Assembly: GCA_023437865.1 (NCBI GenBank)
Contig: JAEZFE010000343.1
Coordinates: 1 to 5,318, forward strand
DNA: 5,318 bases
Source of the DNA: Pseudomonadota bacterium
GTDB taxonomy: Bacteria > Pseudomonadota > Alphaproteobacteria > Rhodospirillales > Magnetospirillaceae
Direction: 5' to 3'
Shown here: piece after piece, positions 1-5,318 of the stretch
How the letters are laid out: every line of letters starts with the position of its first letter
Numbering within the stretch: the first letter of the stretch is position 1
Translations under genes and position numbers: made by a program
Notes under the pieces: model-generated
The model's input: only the letters and a program-made list of their open reading frames with translations
The model's database searches: none
What the model was told of the DNA's origin: nothing

Positions 1-415
1 CCTCTTCGGCGCGGGCAGCCTCTTCCTCGGCGCGGCGGGCGGCCTCCTCCTCGGCGCGGATGCGGGCTTCCTCGGCCGCGCGCTTGGCGGCTTCCAGGGC
101 GGCCGCGCGGGTGCCACGCTCGTGCGGAGTCAGGTCATGGGCGGCGTTAACCGCCTGCTGAAGCGCCTCGACGTTGGCGACCGCCTTGGCCAGCTCGGCC
201 TCGGCCTGGCTTGCGCCTTCGCGGACTTCATGCATCGCGCCGCCGGCGGCGGAGAAGGTGCGCTTCTTGCGCACCTCGACGGTGACGACCTTCGAGCGGC
301 CGTGCGAGAAGCTCTGGCGCACCTGGCCGGCCTCGACCGTCTTCTTCAGTTCCAGCTTGCCCGGCTGGGACAGCTTCAACGGCGCCTTGCGCTCTTGATC
401 CTTGGAATCGCTCAT
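1..415 (-). CDS. infB: translation initiation factor IF-2, N-terminal part (runs off left edge)
   Basis: The first 138 codons of IF-2, the GTPase that brings fMet-tRNA to the 30S subunit and promotes subunit joining. The reading frame begins at the ATG at 415 (MSDSKDQERKAPLKL) and stays open to the window edge. Residues 19-54 (LELKKTVEAGQVRQSFSHGR and the following KVVTVEVRKKR) match the IF-2-associated N-terminal domain of alphaproteobacteria. From about residue 68 the chain becomes Ala/Glu/Arg-rich, and from about 106 it is a highly charged run with AEEEAARRAEEEAARAEE-type repeats, probably a long helix or flexible linker. The GTPase and tRNA-binding domains lie outside the window. No strong Shine-Dalgarno sequence precedes the ATG; the start is chosen because MSDS followed by a PLKL-like motif is the usual family beginning. 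It lies 62 bases downstream of ylxR in the same operon. The family call is secure; the gene is incomplete only because the window ends. Confidence 0.95.
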   Translation of the reverse strand, partial: MSDSKDQERKAPLKLSQPGKLELKKTVEAGQVRQSFSHGRSKVVTVEVRKKRTFSAAGGAMHEVREGASQAEAELAKAVANVEALQQAVNAAHDLTPHERGTRAAALEAAKRAAEEARIRAEEEAARRAEEEAARAEE

Positions 416-442
416 GTAACCGACTTCGTCTCTTTCGCGGAT

Positions 443-462
443 GGACGGGCGGGGGCCCGGCC
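443..462 (-). other. GC-rich hairpin in the ylxR-infB gap
   Basis: The 62-base gap between ylxR and infB contains a perfect 5-bp inverted repeat, CGGGC (446-450) and GCCCG (455-459), with a 4-base loop. Two more G-C pairs flank it (443-444 with 461-462) across one mismatch. No T-run follows on the minus strand, so it is not an intrinsic terminator. It could pause polymerase, stabilise processed mRNA or affect infB translation, or it could be a chance product of the high GC content. Confidence 0.35.
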
Positions 463-477
463 TATTCAGACATCAAC

Positions 478-1128
478 CTACTTCGGCGCCGCCTGTCCCA
501 GGGGGGAGGGGGAGGCTACCAAACCTTCGCGGAACCCGGCGAGCAGGGTTGCATCCTGCACCAGCCGGCGGGCCAACCCTCCGGGGGCCATGGCCACGTG
601 GACCGCATGGTCGCGACCGAAGGGGGTGCCCAACTCGACCGCGTCGAACAATTCAACCACAGGCAGGCCGGAAGCCAAAGCCCGCATCTTGCCGCTTCCG
701 TCGGCGGCGGCGTCGCGGGCTTCCACCAGCGCCATTGCCCGCCCGGCCTTCAGCTCGGCCTTGACCTTCTCGAACCCGCAGACCGCCTGGCCGGCGCGTC
801 GGGCCAGGGCGATGGCGTCCAGGCACCGGCGCAACAGCAGGGCCGCCACGCGGTCCGCCAAATCCTCGGGCGCCTTCACCGCGCGGCGCGCGGCTTTGGC
901 GAACAGCCGTTTGGTTACGGCCGTATTTACCACATCCCGCCGTCCGCTCAACCAGATTCCCCGGCCGGGCAACCGCCCTTCCAGGTCTGGCACCACCTCG
1001 CCGTCTGGCGAGATGACGAAGCGGATCAGCTCCTCCTTGGGCCGGACCTGGCCGGTGGCGATGCACCGCCGGCTTGGTCCGGTTTCGGGCCCAAGGTCGA
1101 TATCGTCGCTCTCGGGCCCCTCGGTCAT
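478..1128 (-). CDS. ylxR: YlxR (DUF448) RNA-binding protein fused to an L7Ae-like domain
   Basis: A 216-residue cytoplasmic protein of the YlxR family, encoded between nusA and infB as in many bacteria. Residues about 19-95 are the DUF448/YlxR fold: RRCIATGQVRPKEELIRFV (20-38), PDGEVVPDL (41-49), LPGRGIWL (53-60) and a basic helix, KRLFAKAARR (73-82). Residues about 98-190 resemble the L7Ae/L30e RNA-binding fold, with LDAIALARRAGQAVCGFEKV (103-122) as its hallmark helix and loop. The short C-terminal tail is low complexity. The two-domain arrangement is usual in alphaproteobacteria, whereas Firmicutes encode YlxR and a small L7Ae-like protein (YlxQ) separately. The ATG overlaps the nusA TGA by one base (TGATG), and no convincing Shine-Dalgarno sequence is seen, so translation is probably coupled to nusA. 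The family is structurally RNA-binding; a role in modulating RNase P has been reported for a Bacillus homologue, but the role here is not shown by sequence. Confidence 0.92.
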   Translation of the reverse strand: MTEGPESDDIDLGPETGPSRRCIATGQVRPKEELIRFVISPDGEVVPDLEGRLPGRGIWLSGRRDVVNTAVTKRLFAKAARRAVKAPEDLADRVAALLLRRCLDAIALARRAGQAVCGFEKVKAELKAGRAMALVEARDAAADGSGKMRALASGLPVVELFDAVELGTPFGRDHAVHVAMAPGGLARRLVQDATLLAGFREGLVASPSPLGQAAPK

Positions 1129-2648
1129 CAGGCCGGGTTACCCTCGCCATCGAACCAATGGGCACGGGCCGCCATGATGACGGCGTTGGCCTGGTCCTCG
1201 TTCATCTCGTCCTTGCCGACGATGTCGATCAGCTCGTCCGAGGCGAGATCTCCCAGGTCGTCCAAGGTCTTGATCCCCTTATGGCCCAGCTTGACCAGCA
1301 TGACCGGCGCCAGGCCGTCGATGGCGGCCAGGGCATCATCCACGCCGAGATCCTTGCGCATGGCGTCGTAGCGCTCGTCCTGCTCAGCCAGGAAATTGCG
1401 CGCGCGCTGCTGAAGTTCGGCGGCCACGTCTTCGTCGAAGCCCTCGATGCCGGTGAGGTCGTCGGCGGGGACGAACGCCACCTCCTCGACGGTGGAAAAG
1501 CCCTCGGTGACCAACAGATGGGCGATGACGTCGTCAACGTCCAGAGCGTCGATGAACATTTTCGAGCGCGACCGGAACTCTTCGTTGCGGCGCTCGGATT
1601 CCTCGGCCTCGGTCATGATGTCGATGGACCAGCCGGTCAGCTGCGACGCCAAGCGCACGTTCTGGCCGCGGCGGCCGATGGCGAGCGACAGCTGATCATC
1701 GGGCACAACCACTTCCATCGAATGGCTCTCGTCGTCGAGCACCACCTTGGAGACTTCAGCCGGGGCCAGGGCGTTGACCACGAAGGTCGCGTATTCGCTC
1801 GACCACGGAATGATGTCGATCTTCTCGCCCTGCAGCTCGGCGACCACCGCCTGCACACGCGAGCCGCGCATGCCGACGCAGGCGCCGACCGGGTCGATGG
1901 ACGAATCGTGGCTGATCACCGCGATCTTGGCGCGCGAACCGGGATCGCGGGCAACCGCCTTGATCTCGATGATGCCGTCATAGATCTCAGGCACTTCCTG
2001 GGCGAACAGCTTCGCCATGAAAGTGGGATGGGTGCGCGACAGGAAGATCTGCGGGCCGCGCGGTTCCTGGCGGACGTCGTAGATATAGGCGCGGATACGG
2101 TCGCCGGTGCGGAAGGTCTCGCGCGGGATCAGCTCGTCGCGGCGCATCAGCGCCTCGGCGCGACCCAAATCGACGATGACGTAGCCGAACTCGACGCGCT
2201 TGACCAGCCCGTTGCTGATCTCGCCGACGCGGTCCTTGTATTCGTTGAACTGGCGCTGGCGCTCGGCGTCGCGCACCTTCTGGACGATGACCTGCTTGGC
2301 GGTCTGGGCGGCGATGCGGCCGAAATCGATGGGCGGCAGCGGATCGACCAGGAAATCGCCCAACTGGGCGTCGGGCTTCTTCTTCAGCGCCTTGGCCAGC
2401 GGCAGCTGGGTCGCTTCGTTCTCGACCTCGTCGACCACTTCGATGAAGCGGGCGAGCTGAATCTCGCCGGTCTTGCGGTCGATATGGGCGCGGATGTCGT
2501 GCTCATGACCGTATTTGGAGCGGCCGGCCTTCTGGATGGCCTGCTCCATGGCCTCGAGCACCTCGTCGCGGTCGATGCCCTTGTCGCGGGCCACCGCATC
2601 GGCGACCTGCAGCAATTCGGGGCGGGGAAGCGCTGCGATTCGTTCCAT
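1128..2648 (-). CDS. nusA: transcription termination/antitermination factor NusA
   Basis: NusA binds RNA polymerase and nascent RNA, promotes pausing and hairpin-dependent termination, and takes part in rRNA antitermination. The 506 residues are full length. The N-terminal polymerase-binding domain covers about 1-135 ([20 protein letters not shown], 11-30). An S1 domain covers about 138-205 ([16 protein letters not shown], 147-162; [12 protein letters not shown], 197-208). KH1 carries the GMRGSR loop (259-264) and KH2 the IGRRGQN loop (324-330). Two acidic helix-hairpin-helix repeats end the protein, about 364-420 ([20 protein letters not shown]) and 436-499 ([15 protein letters not shown]), as in E. 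coli. The ATG at 2648 has AGGGA (2658-2662) nine bases upstream, lying over the rimP stop region; the rimP-nusA gap is only 6 bases. The acidic C-terminal repeats contrast with the basic YlxR downstream. Identification is very secure; no residue looks abnormal. Confidence 0.98.
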   Translation of the reverse strand: MERIAALPRPELLQVADAVARDKGIDRDEVLEAMEQAIQKAGRSKYGHEHDIRAHIDRKTGEIQLARFIEVVDEVENEATQLPLAKALKKKPDAQLGDFLVDPLPPIDFGRIAAQTAKQVIVQKVRDAERQRQFNEYKDRVGEISNGLVKRVEFGYVIVDLGRAEALMRRDELIPRETFRTGDRIRAYIYDVRQEPRGPQIFLSRTHPTFMAKLFAQEVPEIYDGIIEIKAVARDPGSRAKIAVISHDSSIDPVGACVGMRGSRVQAVVAELQGEKIDIIPWSSEYATFVVNALAPAEVSKVVLDDESHSMEVVVPDDQLSLAIGRRGQNVRLASQLTGWSIDIMTEAEESERRNEEFRSRSKMFIDALDVDDVIAHLLVTEGFSTVEEVAFVPADDLTGIEGFDEDVAAELQQRARNFLAEQDERYDAMRKDLGVDDALAAIDGLAPVMLVKLGHKGIKTLDDLGDLASDELIDIVGKDEMNEDQANAVIMAARAHWFDGEGNPA

Positions 2649-2654
2649 GGTTCT

Positions 2655-3155
2655 TTATCCCTGGCCTTCCGGCCCTTTGGTCACGGCATCGATGAGTTCG
2701 TCGGTGAGCACCAGCTTGGCGGACTTGATGTCCTCGGGCGCGATGGCGACTTCACCGGCATCGGTCAGCAGCTTGACCCGGCCCTGATCGTCCAGGCCCA
2801 GCAGCTTGCCACGGAAGCGCTTGCGGCCGTCCACCGCGGCCAGGCTCTCGACCTTGGTCTCATGGCCGGCCCAGTTGACGAAATCCTTGGTCCGTGTCAG
2901 CGGCCGGTCGATGCCCGGGGAGCTGACCTCCAGTACATAGCCGCCCTGGATGGGGTCTTCCACATCCAGCAGGGCTGACAGCGAGCGGCTGATATCGGCG
3001 CAATCGTCCACGGTCATGCCGTGGCCGTCCTTGCGTTCGGCCTTGATCTGGAGCGTCGGGTGGGGTTTGCCCTGGAACGCCACGCGCACCAGTTCGTAGC
3101 CCATGCCTTCGAGCGACGGTGCGATCAGGGTTTCCAGATGGTGCTGAAGATCCAT
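2655..3155 (-). CDS. rimP: ribosome maturation factor RimP
   Basis: RimP (formerly YhbC or P15a) binds the 30S subunit and is needed for its efficient maturation. The chosen product has 166 residues, a normal family length. The N-terminal alpha/beta domain covers about 1-85 (LIAPSLEGMGYELVRVAFQG, 10-29; TVDDCADISRSLSALLDVED, 48-67) and ends in the signature YVLEVSSPGIDRPL (73-86). An SH3-like domain follows at about 90-152 (RKRFRGKLLG, 111-120; IAPEDIKSAKLV, 138-149). The ATG at 3155 is preferred. The frame is open further upstream to a TTG at 3207-3209, but that TTG lies in the terminator hairpin loop and the extra residues (MAHFFVFLGPF...) are encoded by the T-run. A purine stretch, GAGGGA, directly abuts the ATG, and AAGG lies ten bases upstream, so the ribosome binding site is poorly spaced. 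It is the first gene of the rimP-nusA-ylxR-infB group. Confidence 0.96.
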   Translation of the reverse strand: MDLQHHLETLIAPSLEGMGYELVRVAFQGKPHPTLQIKAERKDGHGMTVDDCADISRSLSALLDVEDPIQGGYVLEVSSPGIDRPLTRTKDFVNWAGHETKVESLAAVDGRKRFRGKLLGLDDQGRVKLLTDAGEVAIAPEDIKSAKLVLTDELIDAVTKGPEGQG

Positions 3156-3276
3156 TCCCTCGATGCCTTGCGACCTAAAGGGTCCTAAAAAAACAAAAAA
3201 GTGGGCCAATGGCCCACCCTCACAACCCCCTCCTCCTGCGCAGACGCTTCTTGGAGGGGAAGTAAGAATGTGTCTG
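3156..3276 (-). promoter_or_regulatory. candidate structured leader of rimP-nusA
   Basis: If the promoter candidate upstream is real, this is the untranslated leader. On the minus strand it starts with an interrupted inverted repeat: CAGAC/GTCTG (3272-3276 with 3241-3245) around TTCTT/AAGAA (3264-3268 with 3248-3252). The loop includes CCCCTCC (3253-3259). A purine block, GGAGGAGGGGG (3226-3236), can pair with that loop over 7 bases, which would make a pseudoknot or an alternative stem. An intrinsic terminator follows at 3185-3217. A strong Shine-Dalgarno-like AGGAGG (3232-3237) precedes a GTG (3221-3223) opening a 12-codon frame that ends in TAG at 3185-3187. These elements are seen in the sequence; any regulatory role is inferred. 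Confidence 0.35.
3185..3217 (-). terminator. intrinsic terminator upstream of rimP
   Basis: On the minus strand a perfect 7-bp stem, GTGGGCC/GGCCCAC (3211-3217 with 3201-3207), has a 3-base loop. It can be lengthened by A-T and G-T pairs with 3218-3220. A run of T's interrupted by a single G (TTTTTTGTTTTTTT, 3187-3200) follows immediately. This is a textbook Rho-independent terminator for leftward transcription. It lies 168 bases past the trmB stop and about 30 bases before the rimP ATG, so it may end metK-trmB transcripts, attenuate rimP-nusA transcripts, or both. On the plus strand no T-run follows the hairpin, so it acts in one direction only. Confidence 0.88.
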
Positions 3277-3282
3277 GGGCGG

Positions 3283-3311
3283 ACCTTAAGCGGAAATCAA
3301 CCCTCTGGCAA
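3283..3311 (-). promoter_or_regulatory. weak sigma-70-like promoter candidate for rimP-nusA
   Basis: Minus-strand TTGCCA (3306-3311) matches five of six bases of the -35 consensus. After a 17-base spacer comes TAAGGT (3283-3288), which matches only three of six bases of the -10 consensus. The predicted start would fall near 3276, upstream of the terminator. It is the best-spaced pair noticed by eye in the intergenic stretch; no better pair was seen in the 30 bases between the terminator and rimP. Chance occurrence is quite possible. Confidence 0.25.
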
Positions 3312-3318
3312 GGAGATA

Positions 3319-3350
3319 GTGGGGGTAGGCGCCCACGCAGCCACCCCCAC
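3319..3350. repeat. long GC-rich inverted repeat after trmB
   Basis: A perfect 8-bp inverted repeat, GTGGGGGT (3319-3326) and ACCCCCAC (3343-3350), encloses three further G-C pairs (3328-3330 with 3340-3342) beyond one bulged A, leaving a 9-base loop. It begins 38 bases past the trmB stop codon in the direction of transcription. Neither strand carries a T-run after it. It probably forms a stable RNA hairpin at the 3' end of the metK-trmB message, where it could protect against exonucleases or help Rho-dependent ending. It might instead be a dispersed palindromic element; only one copy is visible here. Confidence 0.55.
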
Positions 3351-3388
3351 ATGGCCCAGCCGTCACGGGTATTGGTGCCGTCTTGCGG

Positions 3389-4111
3389 CTACCGCGCCTT
3401 GCGACGGAAGCGGAAAAACACCGGGGCGTTCTCGGCCAGGCACTTCTGCTCATAGCGGGTCGGCGGCCAGTCTTCGGGCAGTGAAGCGCGATCGGTCGTC
3501 ACCTGCACCTCCTCGAACGCCTCGTGGGCGCGCAGCTGCTCGGTGGCCCATTCCTGGTAGACGGGATCGTCGGAGGCAACGCGCAATTCCGCACCGTCGG
3601 CCATCAGGCGGGCCAGGCTGTCGAGGTTCTCGCGGCCGATGAAGCGGCGCTCGGCGTGGCGCTTCATGGGCCAGGGATCGGGAAACAGCACGAAGACGCG
3701 GCCCAGGCTGGCTTCCGGCAGGGCCGGGAACAGCTGGCGGACGTCCTCGGGGAAGATGCGGACGTTGTCGATGTCGCAACCCTCAACGGACGCGCCGTTC
3801 AGGTGTCCGAGCAGGCTGGCGATGCCGTTCTTGAACGGCTCGCAGCCGATGATGCCGGCTTCGGGATGCAGGCGGGCTTGCGCCACCACATGCTCGCCGC
3901 CGCCGAAGCCCACCTCCAGCCACACCTGCTCCACCGCGCGGGGGAACAGGTCCTTGGGAGCGAGGACACCCTGCCCCGGGACCGTAACGGCCAGCCGGGG
4001 CAGCAGCGTCTCGATCAGACCGAGGGCGGAGCGGCGCAGGCGCTTGCCGGCCCGCCGCCCATAGAAGCGCGGACGGTCGTTCGCCCGCATTTCTTCGGTC
4101 CTGTTGCTCAT
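3389..4111 (-). CDS. trmB: tRNA (guanine-N7)-methyltransferase TrmB
   Basis: TrmB methylates N7 of G46 in the variable loop of tRNAs using SAM. The 240-residue product has the family motifs in order: a basic N-terminus with RFYGRRAGKRLRR (15-27); the SAM-binding glycine loop EVGFGGGEH (66-74); the acidic residue of GCEPFKNG (E91); DNVRIFPEDVRQLFP (115-129); the signature VLFPDPWPMKRH (141-152), where most family members have a second Lys in place of Met149; ASDDPVYQEWA (179-189); and the C-terminal TRYEQKCL (218-225). The ATG at 4111 touches the metK stop (TAAATG) and lacks its own Shine-Dalgarno sequence. An internal ATG at 4090 (residue 8) has AGGA (4099-4102) eight bases upstream, so a product seven residues shorter is possible. 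The position directly after metK fits shared SAM use and coupled translation. Confidence 0.96.
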   Translation of the reverse strand: MSNRTEEMRANDRPRFYGRRAGKRLRRSALGLIETLLPRLAVTVPGQGVLAPKDLFPRAVEQVWLEVGFGGGEHVVAQARLHPEAGIIGCEPFKNGIASLLGHLNGASVEGCDIDNVRIFPEDVRQLFPALPEASLGRVFVLFPDPWPMKRHAERRFIGRENLDSLARLMADGAELRVASDDPVYQEWATEQLRAHEAFEEVQVTTDRASLPEDWPPTRYEQKCLAENAPVFFRFRRKAR

Positions 4112-5284
4112 TTAGGCGCCGAACGCGCGCTTGAGCTGGTCCACCAGGTCCAGCTTCTCCCACGAGAAGCCGCCGTCCGCATCCGGGTTGCGGCCGAAAT
4201 GGCCGTAAGCGGCGGTGCGGGCGTAGATGGGCTTGTTCAGGCCCAGGTGGGTGCGGATGCCGCGGGGCGACAGGTCCATCAACTGCTGCAGCACGTCGGA
4301 CAGCTTGTCCTCGTCCACCTTGCCGGTGCCGTAGGTGTCGACATAGACCGACAGCGGCTTGGACACGCCGATGGCGTAGCTGAGCTGGATGACGCACTTG
4401 TCGGCCAGGCCGGCGCCGACCACGTTCTTGGCCAGATAGCGCGAGGCATAGGCGGCCGAGCGGTCGACCTTGGTCGGATCCTTGCCCGAGAACGCGCCAC
4501 CGCCATGGGGGGCCGCGCCGCCGTAGGTGTCGACGATGATCTTACGGCCGGTGAGGCCGCAATCGCCGTCCGGGCCGCCGATGACGAAGCGGCCGGTGGG
4601 ATTCACGTAGAAGGTCTCCTCCGGGCACATCCAGCCCTCGGGCAGGACGTCGAGCACGTGCGGGCGCACGATCTCGCGCACGTCGGCCTGGGACAGGCCC
4701 TCGGCGTGCTGGGTCGAGACCACCACCGAGGTGCAGCCGACCGGCTTGCCGTCGCGGTACTGCAGGGTGACCTGCGACTTCGAATCCGGACCGAGCAGCG
4801 GCTGGGCGCCCGAGTGGCGGGCCTCGGCCAAGCTCTTGAGGATTTCGTGAGCGAAATAGATCGGGGCCGGCATCAGCACCGGGGTCTCGTTGCAGGCATA
4901 ACCGAACATGATGCCCTGGTCGCCCGCGCCTTCGTCCTTCTCACCGGCGGCATCGACGCCGACGGCGATATCGGCGGATTGCGAGTGCACATGGACCTGC
5001 ACGTCGGCGTTCTTCCAGTGGAAGCCGTCCTGCTCGTAGCCGATGTCCTTGATGGCGTGCCGCGCAATGTCTTCCATCAGCGCCGGAGTCACCGAGGCGG
5101 GGCCGCGCACTTCGCCGGCCAGAACCACCAGGTTGGTGGTGCACAGGGTCTCGACAGCGACGCGCGAATGGGGGTCAGCGGCAAGGAACGCATCGACGAT
5201 GGCGTCGGAGATACGGTCGGAAACCTTATCGGGATGGCCTTCGGAGACCGATTCGGAGGTGAAGAGGTAATTTTGCTTCGACAC
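4112..5284 (-). CDS. metK: S-adenosylmethionine synthetase (methionine adenosyltransferase)
   Basis: MetK makes SAM from methionine and ATP, releasing phosphate and pyrophosphate; family members are usually tetramers. With the GTG start at 5284 the product is 390 residues, normal for the family. Catalytic motifs are intact: GHPDK (16-20, His17 and Asp19), Glu45 in VAVETL, Gln102 in SQSADI, the [12 protein letters not shown] loop (119-130), Lys169 in [20 protein letters not shown] (245-256, Arg247 and Lys248) and the phosphate-binding [19 protein letters not shown] (261-279, Lys268, Lys272 and Asp274). An in-frame TTG at 5290 gives 392 residues, but AGGAG (5294-5298) is only 3 bases from TTG and 9 from GTG. 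The GTG product starts [20 protein letters not shown], the usual alphaproteobacterial beginning. The stop TAA is directly followed by the trmB ATG. Homology places the function with near certainty. Confidence 0.97.
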   Translation of the reverse strand: MSKQNYLFTSESVSEGHPDKVSDRISDAIVDAFLAADPHSRVAVETLCTTNLVVLAGEVRGPASVTPALMEDIARHAIKDIGYEQDGFHWKNADVQVHVHSQSADIAVGVDAAGEKDEGAGDQGIMFGYACNETPVLMPAPIYFAHEILKSLAEARHSGAQPLLGPDSKSQVTLQYRDGKPVGCTSVVVSTQHAEGLSQADVREIVRPHVLDVLPEGWMCPEETFYVNPTGRFVIGGPDGDCGLTGRKIIVDTYGGAAPHGGGAFSGKDPTKVDRSAAYASRYLAKNVVGAGLADKCVIQLSYAIGVSKPLSVYVDTYGTGKVDEDKLSDVLQQLMDLSPRGIRTHLGLNKPIYARTAAYGHFGRNPDADGGFSWEKLDLVDQLKRAFGA

Positions 5285-5318
5285 GGTCAAGCACTCCTAG
5301 TTCCAGTCTGTTGGACCA
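5285..5318 (-). promoter_or_regulatory. metK ribosome binding site and end of its leader
   Basis: The right edge shows 28 bases upstream of the TTG codon, or 34 upstream of the preferred GTG. AGGAG (5294-5298) is the clearest Shine-Dalgarno sequence of any gene in the window, and its spacing decides for GTG. Just upstream, TCCA and TGGA (minus strand, about 5303-5316) could close a very small hairpin. SAM-sensing riboswitches precede metK in some bacteria, but too little leader is present to support or exclude one. Confidence 0.6.

Noticed and set aside
443..462. Intrinsic terminator between ylxR and infB
   Set aside because: The stem is short and no T-run follows on either strand; infB is expected to be cotranscribed.
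122..1177. A 351-codon plus-strand frame across infB and ylxR
   Set aside because: It is antisense to well-recognised genes; the translation is low-complexity Arg/Ser/Ala-rich and resembles no family.
1074..2978. A 634-codon open frame on the plus strand across nusA and most of rimP
   Set aside because: It is the antisense shadow of two certain genes. Third-position GC bias in high-GC DNA keeps the opposite frame free of stops, and the product (His/Asp/Leu-rich, no recognisable domain) has no ribosome binding site I could see.
3156..3209. Extended rimP start at the TTG at 3209
   Set aside because: The codon lies in the terminator hairpin loop and the added residues come from the T-run. The conserved RimP sequence begins at the ATG at 3155.
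3201..3388. A 6S RNA or other known small RNA gene between trmB and rimP
   Set aside because: A stretch resembling GACACATTC of E. coli 6S RNA is present, and the ends could pair over 7 bases. The two halves do not form the long rod with a central bubble that 6S needs, as both flanks are G-rich.
3201..3388. An initiator tRNA gene upstream of rimP, as in the E. coli metY-rimP-nusA operon
   Set aside because: No T-loop GGTTCAAATCC-like sequence, acceptor stem or CCA end is present in the interval.
5285..5318. A SAM-responsive riboswitch before metK
   Set aside because: Only 34 bases precede the start codon in the window, and no SAM-II or other recognisable core is visible in them.

Overview
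This is a GC-rich window in which every supportable gene lies on the minus strand. It is a core housekeeping cluster of an alphaproteobacterium, and the gene order metK-trmB-rimP-nusA-ylxR-infB is common in that class. The gene order, the alphaproteobacterial IF-2 N-terminus, the YlxR-L7Ae fusion and the MetK and NusA sequences suggest Rhodospirillales, possibly a Magnetospirillum-like organism. The genus is a guess from family resemblance, not a database result.

Read in the direction of transcription (high to low coordinates), the window opens with 28 bases of metK leader that carry a clear ribosome binding site. metK (S-adenosylmethionine synthetase) follows, and trmB (tRNA guanine-N7 methyltransferase) starts on the base after the metK stop codon (TAAATG). 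TrmB consumes the SAM that MetK makes. A 233-base stretch (3156-3388) then separates trmB from rimP. It holds a GC-rich hairpin, a weak promoter candidate, a foldable leader and a strong intrinsic terminator whose T-run ends about 30 bases before the rimP start.

The second block is rimP (30S maturation factor), nusA (elongation, termination and antitermination factor), ylxR (RNA-binding DUF448 protein fused to an L7Ae-like domain) and the 5' end of infB (initiation factor IF-2), which runs off the left edge. Spacing is 6 bases for rimP-nusA, a 1-base overlap (TGATG) for nusA-ylxR, and 62 bases with a small GC hairpin for ylxR-infB. The block links ribosome assembly, transcription elongation and translation initiation.

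There is no mobile element, CRISPR array, tRNA or rRNA, and no sign of horizontal transfer. The coding content is ordinary. The part worth a second look is the rimP-nusA leader: a terminator sits between any plausible upstream promoter and rimP, so the operon encoding a termination factor could be controlled by attenuation. That idea is inference only.
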